Positions 34,127-41,466 of a DNA stretch of 64,000 bases are shown here, in pieces. The notes below the pieces were generated by a model. That model was not told the DNA's origin. It saw only the letters and a list, made by a program, of their open reading frames with translations, and did no database searches. Location: NCBI GenBank assembly GCA_965214335.1, contig CBDCBO010000002.1, forward strand, positions 1 to 64,000. The letters are read 5' to 3'. This stretch comes from Velthaea sp965214335 (GTDB lineage: Bacteria > Vulcanimicrobiota > Vulcanimicrobiia > Vulcanimicrobiales > Vulcanimicrobiaceae). Numbering within the stretch: position 1 is the first letter of the stretch; every line of letters begins with the position of its first letter. A program made the position numbers and the translations under genes.

Positions 34127-35722
34127 ATGGATGTACGACTCTCATTAGGACGGATCGCGTCCGCTTGGCGTGTTTTTCTGACGGTCGTCGTTCTGCTTGG
34201 CGGAGCGCCGTGCGCGGCTTTCGCCCATCCGCTGGGTAATTTCACGACGAACCATCTGACGCGCTTGCACGTCACCCGCAGCGCCGTGAACCTGCGGTAC
34301 ATCCTCGACTTAGCGGAGATTCCGACCGTCGCGCTCGCACACGGGCTCGATTCGAGCGGCCAACCGACGCCGGCGCAATACGCCGCGTGGGCTGCCGCGC
34401 ACGGCGCGGAAATCGCACCACTGCTCGAACTGAGCGCCGACGGCACACCGTTGACGGTCGCTCCGCTGCGCACGTCGGCAACGACTCGGCCGGGCGCGGC
34501 GGGACTGCGCACGGTGTACTTTGTCGCCGATTATCGAGCCGGTTTGCCGCGCGGAACGCGCACACTTTCGTTTCACGACGGCACCGAAGCGGGCCGGATC
34601 GGCTGGACCGACGTGGTGCTTGACCCGGCCGTCGAACCGACGCGCGGCTTGCGCGTGTATCCCGGCGCTCTCGTCGGATCACCGCGTCATCGGTTGGATC
34701 TCGCGGCTCGCATCGACGCGCAGGGTGTCGCGCAATTGTCGGCCGATCGGGAGCTTGCCGTTGCGGCAGCGCCGGCGGCACCGTCGGTGGCGCGGATGAA
34801 CGCGCTCTCCGATGTCTTGGCCAACGCCTCTGGCAGTGCGCCGCTCGTCATATTGGGCGCGCTGCTGCTCGCGGTCGGGCTGGGCGCGTTGCACGCCCTC
34901 GAACCCGGGCATGGAAAAACATTACTGGCCGTATCGCTGGTCGGTGCGCGGGCAACGCCGCGTCAAGCGCTCATTCTGGCCGCGGCGCTAACGATCGCGC
35001 ATACCATCGGCGTGCTCGCGTTGGGCGCCATCGTCTTGTTTGCGACGCGCTGGATCGTGCCCGAAACGATCTATCCGTGGATCACGCTGGCATCCGGATT
35101 GTTCGTCGCGGCCCTCGGCGCTCGGGCGTTAGCGGCTGAATTGCGCCGCCGGCGTCCGCTGGCCCACGAGCACGTCCACGTTCATGACCGCGCGCATCCG
35201 CATACGCACGACCACCTTCACGGGCTGGGCGTCGACGAGCACGCGCACGCCGCCCTCGACGATGCCGCCCACGCGCGGGCGCATGCCGTCCCGGGCGCCG
35301 CACCATTGACGTTTCGCACGGCACTGTTCGCTGCCGCCAGCGGAAATTTGGCGCCTTGCCCGGCTGCCTTAGTAGTACTACTCGCGGCCATTTCGCTGCA
35401 CCGAATCGCGTTCGGCATGGCACTCATCGTGACGTTCAGCATCGGCCTTGCCGCGACGTTGACGATCCTTGGAATCGCGGTCGTGCAAGGTGCGGCGTGG
35501 CTGGCCGAACGGCGCGCGTTCGCGCAGTTCACGCGTTGGGCGCCGTTCGCATCGGCCGGCGCCATCGCCCTCGTCGGCGCGGTGATGGTCGGTGAAGGCT
35601 TGGTCGCCCAGGGTGTACCGGCGTCGACGCCGATCGTTGCGGGTTTAACGCTCGCGGCGATTCTGGGTTACGCGTTCACCGTTCCCCACCGCCATCTCGA
35701 ACCGAGGACGTCCAACGCATGA
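34127..35722 (+). CDS. NicO/RcnA-type nickel-cobalt transporter with extracytoplasmic N-terminal domain
   Basis: A 531-aa membrane protein. The signal peptide ends CAAFA, so the mature protein would start HPLGNFTTNHLTRLHV. A ~200-residue extracytoplasmic domain follows. A six-helix NicO-type transporter begins near residue 240 (GALHALEPGHGKTLLAVSLV, the family's H-x4-GHGKT motif). A His-rich cytoplasmic loop lies at about 346-392 (HEHVHVHDRAHPHTHDHLHG), typical of Ni/Co efflux or uptake proteins. The direction of transport is not clear. It leads a five-gene run with overlapping ends. Confidence 0.9.
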   Translation: MDVRLSLGRIASAWRVFLTVVVLLGGAPCAAFAHPLGNFTTNHLTRLHVTRSAVNLRYILDLAEIPTVALAHGLDSSGQPTPAQYAAWAAAHGAEIAPLLELSADGTPLTVAPLRTSATTRPGAAGLRTVYFVADYRAGLPRGTRTLSFHDGTEAGRIGWTDVVLDPAVEPTRGLRVYPGALVGSPRHRLDLAARIDAQGVAQLSADRELAVAAAPAAPSVARMNALSDVLANASGSAPLVILGALLLAVGLGALHALEPGHGKTLLAVSLVGARATPRQALILAAALTIAHTIGVLALGAIVLFATRWIVPETIYPWITLASGLFVAALGARALAAELRRRRPLAHEHVHVHDRAHPHTHDHLHGLGVDEHAHAALDDAAHARAHAVPGAAPLTFRTALFAAASGNLAPCPAALVVLLAAISLHRIAFGMALIVTFSIGLAATLTILGIAVVQGAAWLAERRAFAQFTRWAPFASAGAIALVGAVMVGEGLVAQGVPASTPIVAGLTLAAILGYAFTVPHRHLEPRTSNA

Positions 35723-36537
35723 TTGGGTTGAGTGCATTCACCGTCTTCGCGCTGGGTTTACGGCACGGCGCCGATCCCGACCATCTCGCCGCAATCGACA
35801 ACGTGACGCGCAACGCGTATACGAAGACACCGTTCCTGAGTCGATTCGTCGGCACGCTTTTCGCCGGCGGTCATTCGATCATGGTGCTCGCACTCTCGGC
35901 GCTCGTCGGTTTACTCGGCGCACGTTTTTCAGCTCACGGGCAACTCATTGAAACGGTCGGTACCTGGATCAGCGTCGTCGTGTTAATCGGCTTAGCGGTA
36001 CTCAACATGCGACAGTTGCGCAGCGCCGATCCGCGCTTAGCCGGCGCGAAGACGCGGCTGTTGCCGCGTGCGCTGCGCGAGGGAACGAGTGCCTTGGCCG
36101 CGATTCCGATCGGGATCTTATTTGGATTCGGTTTCGAGACGTCGAGCCAAGTCGCGACGTACGCGGTTGCCTTTGGTGCCGACGCCGGCGTTTGGGGTGC
36201 AGTGCTGGTCGGCGCGATGTTTTGTTTTGGTATGATTGTCACCGATACGCTCGACAGTGTCGTCGTGCATCGCTTAATTTCTTTTCGTTCCGATCGGTTG
36301 CCGCGCATCATGCGCGTGTGGATCGTATCGGTGACCGTTCTCGCACTCGCCGTTGCCACCTATGAACTACTTCAATTGTGCGGTTTTCAGCCGCCGATTA
36401 GCGATCTTCAAGTAAGTGCGGTACTCGTTACGGCACTTGCCGCGGTGTTTGCGTTCGTCTTTTATCAGACGCGCAAGCAGCGCCACGTATTCCCCGAGCC
36501 GCCGGTTGCGGTCATTCACACAGGAGAAGGTCTATGA
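35719..36537 (+). CDS. NiCoT-type high-affinity nickel/cobalt transporter
   Basis: A 272-aa membrane protein with about seven to eight helices. The family signature of NixA/HoxN in helix II appears as LRHGADPDHLAAIDNVTR, and the second signature as GFGFETSSQVA (LGFDTATEIA in classic members). Compact size and lack of a His loop fit the uptake NiCoT class. It overlaps the preceding transporter by 4 bp and the following DUF4331 gene by 4 bp. Substitutions in both signatures mean metal preference cannot be stated. Confidence 0.88.
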   Translation: MIGLSAFTVFALGLRHGADPDHLAAIDNVTRNAYTKTPFLSRFVGTLFAGGHSIMVLALSALVGLLGARFSAHGQLIETVGTWISVVVLIGLAVLNMRQLRSADPRLAGAKTRLLPRALREGTSALAAIPIGILFGFGFETSSQVATYAVAFGADAGVWGAVLVGAMFCFGMIVTDTLDSVVVHRLISFRSDRLPRIMRVWIVSVTVLALAVATYELLQLCGFQPPISDLQVSAVLVTALAAVFAFVFYQTRKQRHVFPEPPVAVIHTGEGL

Positions 36538-37325
36538 AATCACGCTCAGGCGCGCTGGGCGGGCTTGCTGCAGTCGTCGCGCTCGTCGCTACGGGTGTCG
36601 TCTATAATTTGCTGCCCGTTCGCGGTTCCGATCACCAAGATTCCCCAACGACGGTCGCGCGGCCCGGTGCCGACATCACCGACGTCTTTGTCTATCCGGC
36701 TGCGAATCCGGCCAACGTCGTTTTGCAAATGGACATCGATCCGTTGCTGGCGCCGGGCGGTCCGACCACGACGGCGTCGCTCGATCCGGCGGTCCTTTAT
36801 CAATTCAAGATTGCGCACGGTGCGCCGGGCGTCGAAGACATGGTCATTCAATTGCTGCCCAGCGGTGCCGGCACGAGCCAAACCGTTACGGTCGCCGGCC
36901 CGTTCAAACCGGCCACCACCGGCACCTTGGCTACGGTCGGCACGTCGACCGGTAGCGTTCCGTTCAACGTGACGGGTGGAACCACGCTATCCAACGGCAT
37001 CAAAGTGTTCGTTGGTCCGCGTTCCGACCCGTTCTTCTTCGACTTGTTCGCGTTCTTCAAGTTCTTGCCCGATCGTGACTATAAGACGGCCGGAACGTCA
37101 GCGCCGGCCGGAACGCCGTTTTCCTTTAACTTCACGCCGGCCGAAATCGCCGCGAATCCGGCCTTCGCCAGCTGTCTCGTCGGCACGCCGAGCGACGCGC
37201 TGTCGAGCAACCACTTCAACGTCCTCTCGGTCGTCATCGAAGCACCCCGGGCACTAATTGCGCCGAGCACCGGCTCGTCGAAAATCTATGTCTGGGCCAC
37301 CACTTCCACGCAGACCGGACATTAA
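36534..37325 (+). CDS. DUF4331 family exported protein
   Basis: A 263-aa secreted protein. A signal peptide or anchor lies at 5-26 (LGGLAAVVALVATGVVYNLL). The DUF4331 start motif GSDHQDSPTT and ADITDVFVYPA follow, and further on GIKVFVGPRSDPFFFDLFAF. Family members are usually ~400-500 aa with a C-terminal half containing RPxxDDVIDI. That half is absent here but present in the next gene, so this looks like a naturally split protein. Function is unknown in the family. The link to metal transporters here is by overlap of 4 bp with the NiCoT gene. Confidence 0.85.
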   Translation: MKSRSGALGGLAAVVALVATGVVYNLLPVRGSDHQDSPTTVARPGADITDVFVYPAANPANVVLQMDIDPLLAPGGPTTTASLDPAVLYQFKIAHGAPGVEDMVIQLLPSGAGTSQTVTVAGPFKPATTGTLATVGTSTGSVPFNVTGGTTLSNGIKVFVGPRSDPFFFDLFAFFKFLPDRDYKTAGTSAPAGTPFSFNFTPAEIAANPAFASCLVGTPSDALSSNHFNVLSVVIEAPRALIAPSTGSSKIYVWATTSTQTGH

Positions 37326-37334
37326 GGAGCAACG

Positions 37335-37943
37335 ATGCGACAATCCCTCATCATGTTCGGCGCGGTGTACGCGCTCGTGATCGGCGCCACCAGTTGTAAC
37401 AGCACCTCGAACGGACCGGCGCCGATTCCGTCAACGGGTCCCCCGGCTACCTATCAGCAGATCGAGCGCCTAGCCCGCCCGGCCGTGAAAGAACTGTTCC
37501 AGGCGTTTGCCAACCACGACGGCACGAACCGTACGACCCCCGCGCAGCAGCCGCTATCGAGCCAGTCGCTGTATCAAGAAATCGGTTCGTTCACGACCAA
37601 TGTTGCCGGACGCGACGCTGCGCATGCCGCAACACTGCAAGCGATTCTCATCCCCGACGAAGTTGCCGCCGATCTATCACAGACGGGCACCGGCTCGTAT
37701 CTGGGCGTCGAAACGAAGGGCGCGACGGCGGCCGACAAGGATGCCTTCGGCGGCCGGACGCTGGCTGACGACGTGATCGACATTTCGCTTGGAGCGGTTT
37801 TCGGCAATACGCTCAGTGCACTTGGGCTCATTCCCGATGACGGCAAGGAAGCACCGTGCTTGACCACCGACAACGTGCCACAGCAAAATGCGGTCGACAA
37901 CGTCACGCCGGGAGCCTTCCCGTACGTCGGAACACCGCATTAA
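37335..37943 (+). CDS. Lipoprotein resembling the C-terminal half of DUF4331
   Basis: A 202-aa putative lipoprotein with lipobox GATSC (Cys21). Its second half carries TYQQIERLARPAVKELF and GRTLADDVIDISLGAVFG, patterns found in the C-terminal part of full DUF4331 proteins. It starts 9 bp after the first DUF4331 gene with a good GGAGC site, so the two probably form a complex. Its 3' end is overlapped by the TPR gene. Confidence 0.78.
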   Translation: MRQSLIMFGAVYALVIGATSCNSTSNGPAPIPSTGPPATYQQIERLARPAVKELFQAFANHDGTNRTTPAQQPLSSQSLYQEIGSFTTNVAGRDAAHAATLQAILIPDEVAADLSQTGTGSYLGVETKGATAADKDAFGGRTLADDVIDISLGAVFGNTLSALGLIPDDGKEAPCLTTDNVPQQNAVDNVTPGAFPYVGTPH

Positions 37944-39276
37944 ACTGCGTCTTTCCGCAAGCTGGTTCATCGCCGCGACCGCACTCGGTGCGCTCGCGGC
38001 GTGGCCGCTTTTCTCACATAATGTCACGGGATCGGCGGCCAACGCCGCCGATCCGGTGATGATGCTAACCCCCGCGCCCGTTAAGTCAGATTTTCAATAT
38101 CGCGATTCGAATGTCGCGTTTCTCGAATCGCGCTACAAGAAAAACGCGCAAGACATGATCGTGCCGCGTATGCTCTCGGGCGAATACTTGCAGCGCTATC
38201 GCGAGCGCGGCGATATCGGCGATATCCTGCGCGCCAAGGCCGCCGCGCAAACGTCGCTTGCGGTGATGCCGCGCGACAACATGGCCGGCGACATGGCGCT
38301 GGCCAATGCCGACCTGGCGTTACACCAGTTTCGTGCGGCCCGAACGCACATCGCGTCGGCGCGCGCCGTGCAGCCCGATAACAGCGACTTTGCCCTGAGC
38401 GAAGCGTCGGTCGATCTGGAGTTGGGCGCGTACGACGCCGCCCGCAGGCTCGTCGATGCCAGCCGCGGGAAAGGCGCCGGAGCCGAAGATGTGATCGTCG
38501 CGCGCTGGGATGAGCTGACCGGTCATGTCGCCGACGCGCAGCAGCGTTTGGATCACGCGATGCACTTTAGCGACAGCTTGTACGATATGCCGGCCGAACG
38601 GCGCGCGTGGTACCACTTTCGCATGGGCGAGCTGCGCTATCTCGGCGGCGATAACGCCGGTGCCATAGCGGCCGAACACGACGCGCTGGCAATATTTCCA
38701 ACTGATATTTTCGCGCTGGGCGCACTGGCGCGCTTCGAGCTGGCGCAGAAAGACTATCTTGCCGCCGAAGACGCCGCACAGCGCGGGGTCGCGTTGCTGC
38801 CGTCGCCCGAAACGCTCGGTATTTTAGCCGATGCCCAAGCCCAACGCGGCGCCACCGCGGCGGCCGGCGCGACCCGCGCCGAGATCGATGCCGAAGAGCA
38901 AATCGGCAACGCCCAACATGTGAACGACCGGCTCATCGCGGTGTATCTCGCGGATCATAACGTCCGGCCGGCCGATGCTTATGCGATCGCCCGGCGCGAA
39001 CTTGCCGTCCGCGATGATATTTACGCCGAAGATACGCTGGCGTGGTGCGCCGCCAAGGCGGGCAAGTGGGATATCGCCCGTGCGGCGTCGCTCAAGGCGC
39101 TACGTTTTGATACGGAAGATCCGCGTATGCAGTATCACGCCGGCGTCATCGCGCAGCACTTCGGGGCTACGGCCGAAGCCACGGCGCGTTACACCCGCGC
39201 GCTCGCGCTGAATTCCCAATTCTCCGCGACGCAGGCCGATGACGCCCGCGCGCAACTCGCGGTGCTGCGCAAGTAA
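37888..39276 (+). CDS. Exported TPR-repeat protein
   Basis: Up to 462 aa. The only ATG in frame before the hydrophobic segment is 37888, giving a 56-bp overlap with the upstream gene and a basic N-terminus before the signal or anchor helix (SWFIAATALGALAAWPLF). A non-ATG start nearer 37940 is possible. The remainder, about residues 75-455, is helical tetratricopeptide repeats (ALANADLALHQFRAARTHI, GVIAQHFGATAEATARYTRA). It would scaffold other proteins in the periplasm or at the membrane. It is the last gene of the nickel/DUF4331 run. Confidence 0.8.
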   Translation: MRSTTSRREPSRTSEHRIKLRLSASWFIAATALGALAAWPLFSHNVTGSAANAADPVMMLTPAPVKSDFQYRDSNVAFLESRYKKNAQDMIVPRMLSGEYLQRYRERGDIGDILRAKAAAQTSLAVMPRDNMAGDMALANADLALHQFRAARTHIASARAVQPDNSDFALSEASVDLELGAYDAARRLVDASRGKGAGAEDVIVARWDELTGHVADAQQRLDHAMHFSDSLYDMPAERRAWYHFRMGELRYLGGDNAGAIAAEHDALAIFPTDIFALGALARFELAQKDYLAAEDAAQRGVALLPSPETLGILADAQAQRGATAAAGATRAEIDAEEQIGNAQHVNDRLIAVYLADHNVRPADAYAIARRELAVRDDIYAEDTLAWCAAKAGKWDIARAASLKALRFDTEDPRMQYHAGVIAQHFGATAEATARYTRALALNSQFSATQADDARAQLAVLRK

Positions 39277-39485
39277 CGATTCCGGTTGCCGCACATCGCC
39301 GGCGCCTTTTGAAGTTCCGGCCCAATAGCGGCTGAAAGTGAAGCGCTACCGGCGTGCAGCCGCGTGAGCGAGCAGCGACGTGCGACGCGGGCCATCGCGG
39401 GTACTCGGAGTTGGACGGTTTGGCGAAGTGCGAAGGTTGCTCGACGGGGAACTTTCGCGGGACGCTCGTCGGTTTGAGATCAACG

Positions 39486-40277
39486 ATGTTTCGTTGGCTC
39501 GGAATCGCTATCGCCGTCGCAGCAACCATTCTAGCTGCGTGCGGGAGGCAACTTACCGGCTTAAGCGCCCCAGGGGCCGGCTTGATTCAGTCCGGGCATA
39601 TGCTTATCCGGTTTCGCGTGGCCGGTCCGCTCGACTTCACGAACGTGCAGTACTTCATTCTATTCAACACCAACGGAAACGGCCGCGAACCGTATCCGTC
39701 GGGCCTTTTATCGGGCTTGACCAATTACAGCTTTGCGCTCGTCGTCGGCGGCAGCCCGTCCTTGAGTCAGCCGTTGCTCTTCCAGTACTACCTCGCTCCC
39801 GGGGCGGCGCTCATCGGAACGTTTAAAACGATTATCCCGCCGCAGTATATCAGCTACGTCCCGAACAGCGGCGGCAATCCGTCGGGCGGCGGCGAGTTCA
39901 CCGTCAATTTCGACCGCCGTTTGCTCTACGGTCAAAATCTCACCGGTGCCCCAACCCCGGTTGCGAGCGCATCGGCGGCCGCGACGACGGCACCCCTCGC
40001 CTCTCCCACACCGGCACCGACGTTCACGCTCAATCCAAACGTGCAGCCGACGACGGCGGCGCAACACATGTGGGCGATCAACTTCATCACGACCGATACC
40101 AATAACGTACCGATCGATTCCATGGGCCCCTTCGGCCCAACCGACACGACCTTTGCGGTAGGAATTTTCGATACGACGAAGTCCTTTGATTTTCCGTATG
40201 TCAAACCGGTCGGCACGAGCACGGTCCAAAATCTTGGCGCGCAACTGCAAAGCTTCGAGGTCATCAACGCCCCGTAA
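39486..40277 (+). CDS. Putative lipoprotein, unknown function
   Basis: A 263-aa exported protein with a lipobox ILAAC (Cys19). The body is strand-rich with many Tyr/Phe/Pro (FTNVQYFILFNTNGNGREPY), and a Pro/Thr/Ala-rich low-complexity linker lies around residues 155-185. I recognise no family. It is 209 bp downstream of the TPR gene, on the same strand, and may or may not share its transcript. Confidence 0.7.
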   Translation: MFRWLGIAIAVAATILAACGRQLTGLSAPGAGLIQSGHMLIRFRVAGPLDFTNVQYFILFNTNGNGREPYPSGLLSGLTNYSFALVVGGSPSLSQPLLFQYYLAPGAALIGTFKTIIPPQYISYVPNSGGNPSGGGEFTVNFDRRLLYGQNLTGAPTPVASASAAATTAPLASPTPAPTFTLNPNVQPTTAAQHMWAINFITTDTNNVPIDSMGPFGPTDTTFAVGIFDTTKSFDFPYVKPVGTSTVQNLGAQLQSFEVINAP

Positions 40278-40687
40278 GCGGGACGCGACTCGGTAATATG
40301 AAGTAATATCGGCACTCCGCCAGCGAAAACAAGCGGACATGAAACGTCGAGCGGTGCTACTGGACTATTATCCGCCGAAGTCGCTAAAGGCGCCGAGCTT
40401 ATTTAGTCCTGGTCATCGATTGTCTTGACGAAGCCCGCATTGCTTACACCGGCGCGAGCTTCTCGACTCAGATAAATCGAGCGCCGATAGACGGCGTCGT
40501 TTTTGCGCTGACTTCCAGCTCCGTTGATCCTCCCCATCGTAATAGTCAGAAGGCTCGGCCGTGTCGGCACAAATGATGCGCTCGTCGATGGACCCGTTAC
40601 GTTCTTGTCTTGGGGCGGCGGTCGCACCGGATGAGCGCGAGCCGGCACGGCGTTTACGGTTCTGCGGCCGCGCGAAGCGGTGCAACC
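40278..40687. other. Intergenic stretch with no gene identified
   Basis: About 410 bp between two convergent genes. Short frames on both strands read as Arg/Ser-rich nonsense without membrane helices, motifs or ribosome sites. Base composition is somewhat less GC-rich than the flanks, for example around 40370-40520. It could be decayed sequence. I see no repeats or RNA structure here. Confidence 0.5.
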
Positions 40688-40717
40688 AAAAAAAAGACCT
40701 TCCGAATAAACGGAAGG
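40688..40717 (-). terminator. Rho-independent terminator of the fasciclin gene
   Basis: On the minus strand a perfect 7-bp stem (CCTTCCG, loop of 6, CGGAAGG; plus-strand 40698-40717) is followed by a run of eight T (the A run at 40688-40695). It lies 30 bp past the stop of the fasciclin gene. Confidence 0.88.
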
Positions 40718-40747
40718 CCTGCGCGACGAGCCGCGATCGGGTAAGCG

Positions 40748-41332
40748 TTAGGGCATCAAAACCGTGTCGACAACGTGAATGACACCGTTGGACTGATAGA
40801 CGTCGCCGATCGTTACGCGTGATTGGCCGCCTTTGGCGTCCGTGATCACGAGCGTCGAGCCGTCCATCGATGCGGTGAGGTCTTCACCCTGAACCGTCTT
40901 GAGCATCGCTTTACCGCCGCCCGCAGCGATCTGCGCCGCGATCGCCTTTGAATCGAGCTTGCCGGCGACGACATGATAGGTCAGAATTTTTGTTAACGTC
41001 GCTTTGTTTTCCGGCTTGACCAGCGTGTCGACCGTACCGGCCGGGAGTTTGGCGAAAGCTTCGTTCGTCGGCGCGAACACCGTGAAGGGTCCGGCGCTAT
41101 TGAGGGTGTCGACGAGGCCGGCGGCCTTGACGGCGGCGACGAGCGTCGTGTGGTCGTTCGAGTTGAGGGCGTTGGCGACGATCGTCTTATTGGCGTACAT
41201 CGCATGGCCGCCGACCATCGGATCTTGCATGCCGCTCATCGTATCGCCCATCTTGTCCGCGGCGAACGCCGGTCCAATCGAGAGGCACATGGCGGACAAG
41301 GCTGCCGCAGCGGCAATTTTCGTGAGTTTCAT
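40748..41332 (-). CDS. Secreted fasciclin (FAS1) domain protein
   Basis: A 194-aa exported protein starting at ATG 41332 with GGAG upstream. A signal peptide (cleavage near PAFAADK) is followed by a Met/Gly-rich spacer and one FAS1 domain. The domain motifs are TLVAAVKAAGLVDTL, GPFTVFAPTNEAFAKLP, ILTYHVVAGKL and GVIHVVDTVLMP. Such proteins mediate adhesion at the cell surface. It stands alone with its own terminator. Confidence 0.95.
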   Translation of the reverse strand: MKLTKIAAAAALSAMCLSIGPAFAADKMGDTMSGMQDPMVGGHAMYANKTIVANALNSNDHTTLVAAVKAAGLVDTLNSAGPFTVFAPTNEAFAKLPAGTVDTLVKPENKATLTKILTYHVVAGKLDSKAIAAQIAAGGGKAMLKTVQGEDLTASMDGSTLVITDAKGGQSRVTIGDVYQSNGVIHVVDTVLMP

Positions 41333-41409
41333 CGTTTCTCCAAGCGTGTTACGTAGTGCGTTTGCATTCGGGAATTTGCTGAAAGAACGAAAAAGCAAGC
41401 GAACTGGAT

Positions 41410-41452
41410 GTTCGCCGGCGCAGGATTTCTTTTGAAATACCTTCCGGCGAAC
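41410..41452 (-). terminator. Long imperfect hairpin 3' of the FUSC gene, probable terminator
   Basis: A 9-bp outer stem (GTTCGCCGG 41410-41418 with CCGGCGAAC 41444-41452) contains inner pairs AGG/CCT and ATTTC/GAAAT around a TTTT loop. It starts 15 bp beyond the stop of the minus-strand FUSC gene. On that strand it is followed some 15 nt later by a short T run (GCTTTTTCG). It most likely ends the FUSC transcript before the fasciclin promoter. Confidence 0.6.
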
Positions 41453-41466
41453 GGAACGAAGCTGGT

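Noticed and set aside
40403..40685. Two short minus-strand frames in the 40.3-40.7 kb gap
   Set aside because: A fragment resembling ADTAEP of phage terminases caught attention, but it is too short, has no ribosome site, and no other phage gene is nearby.
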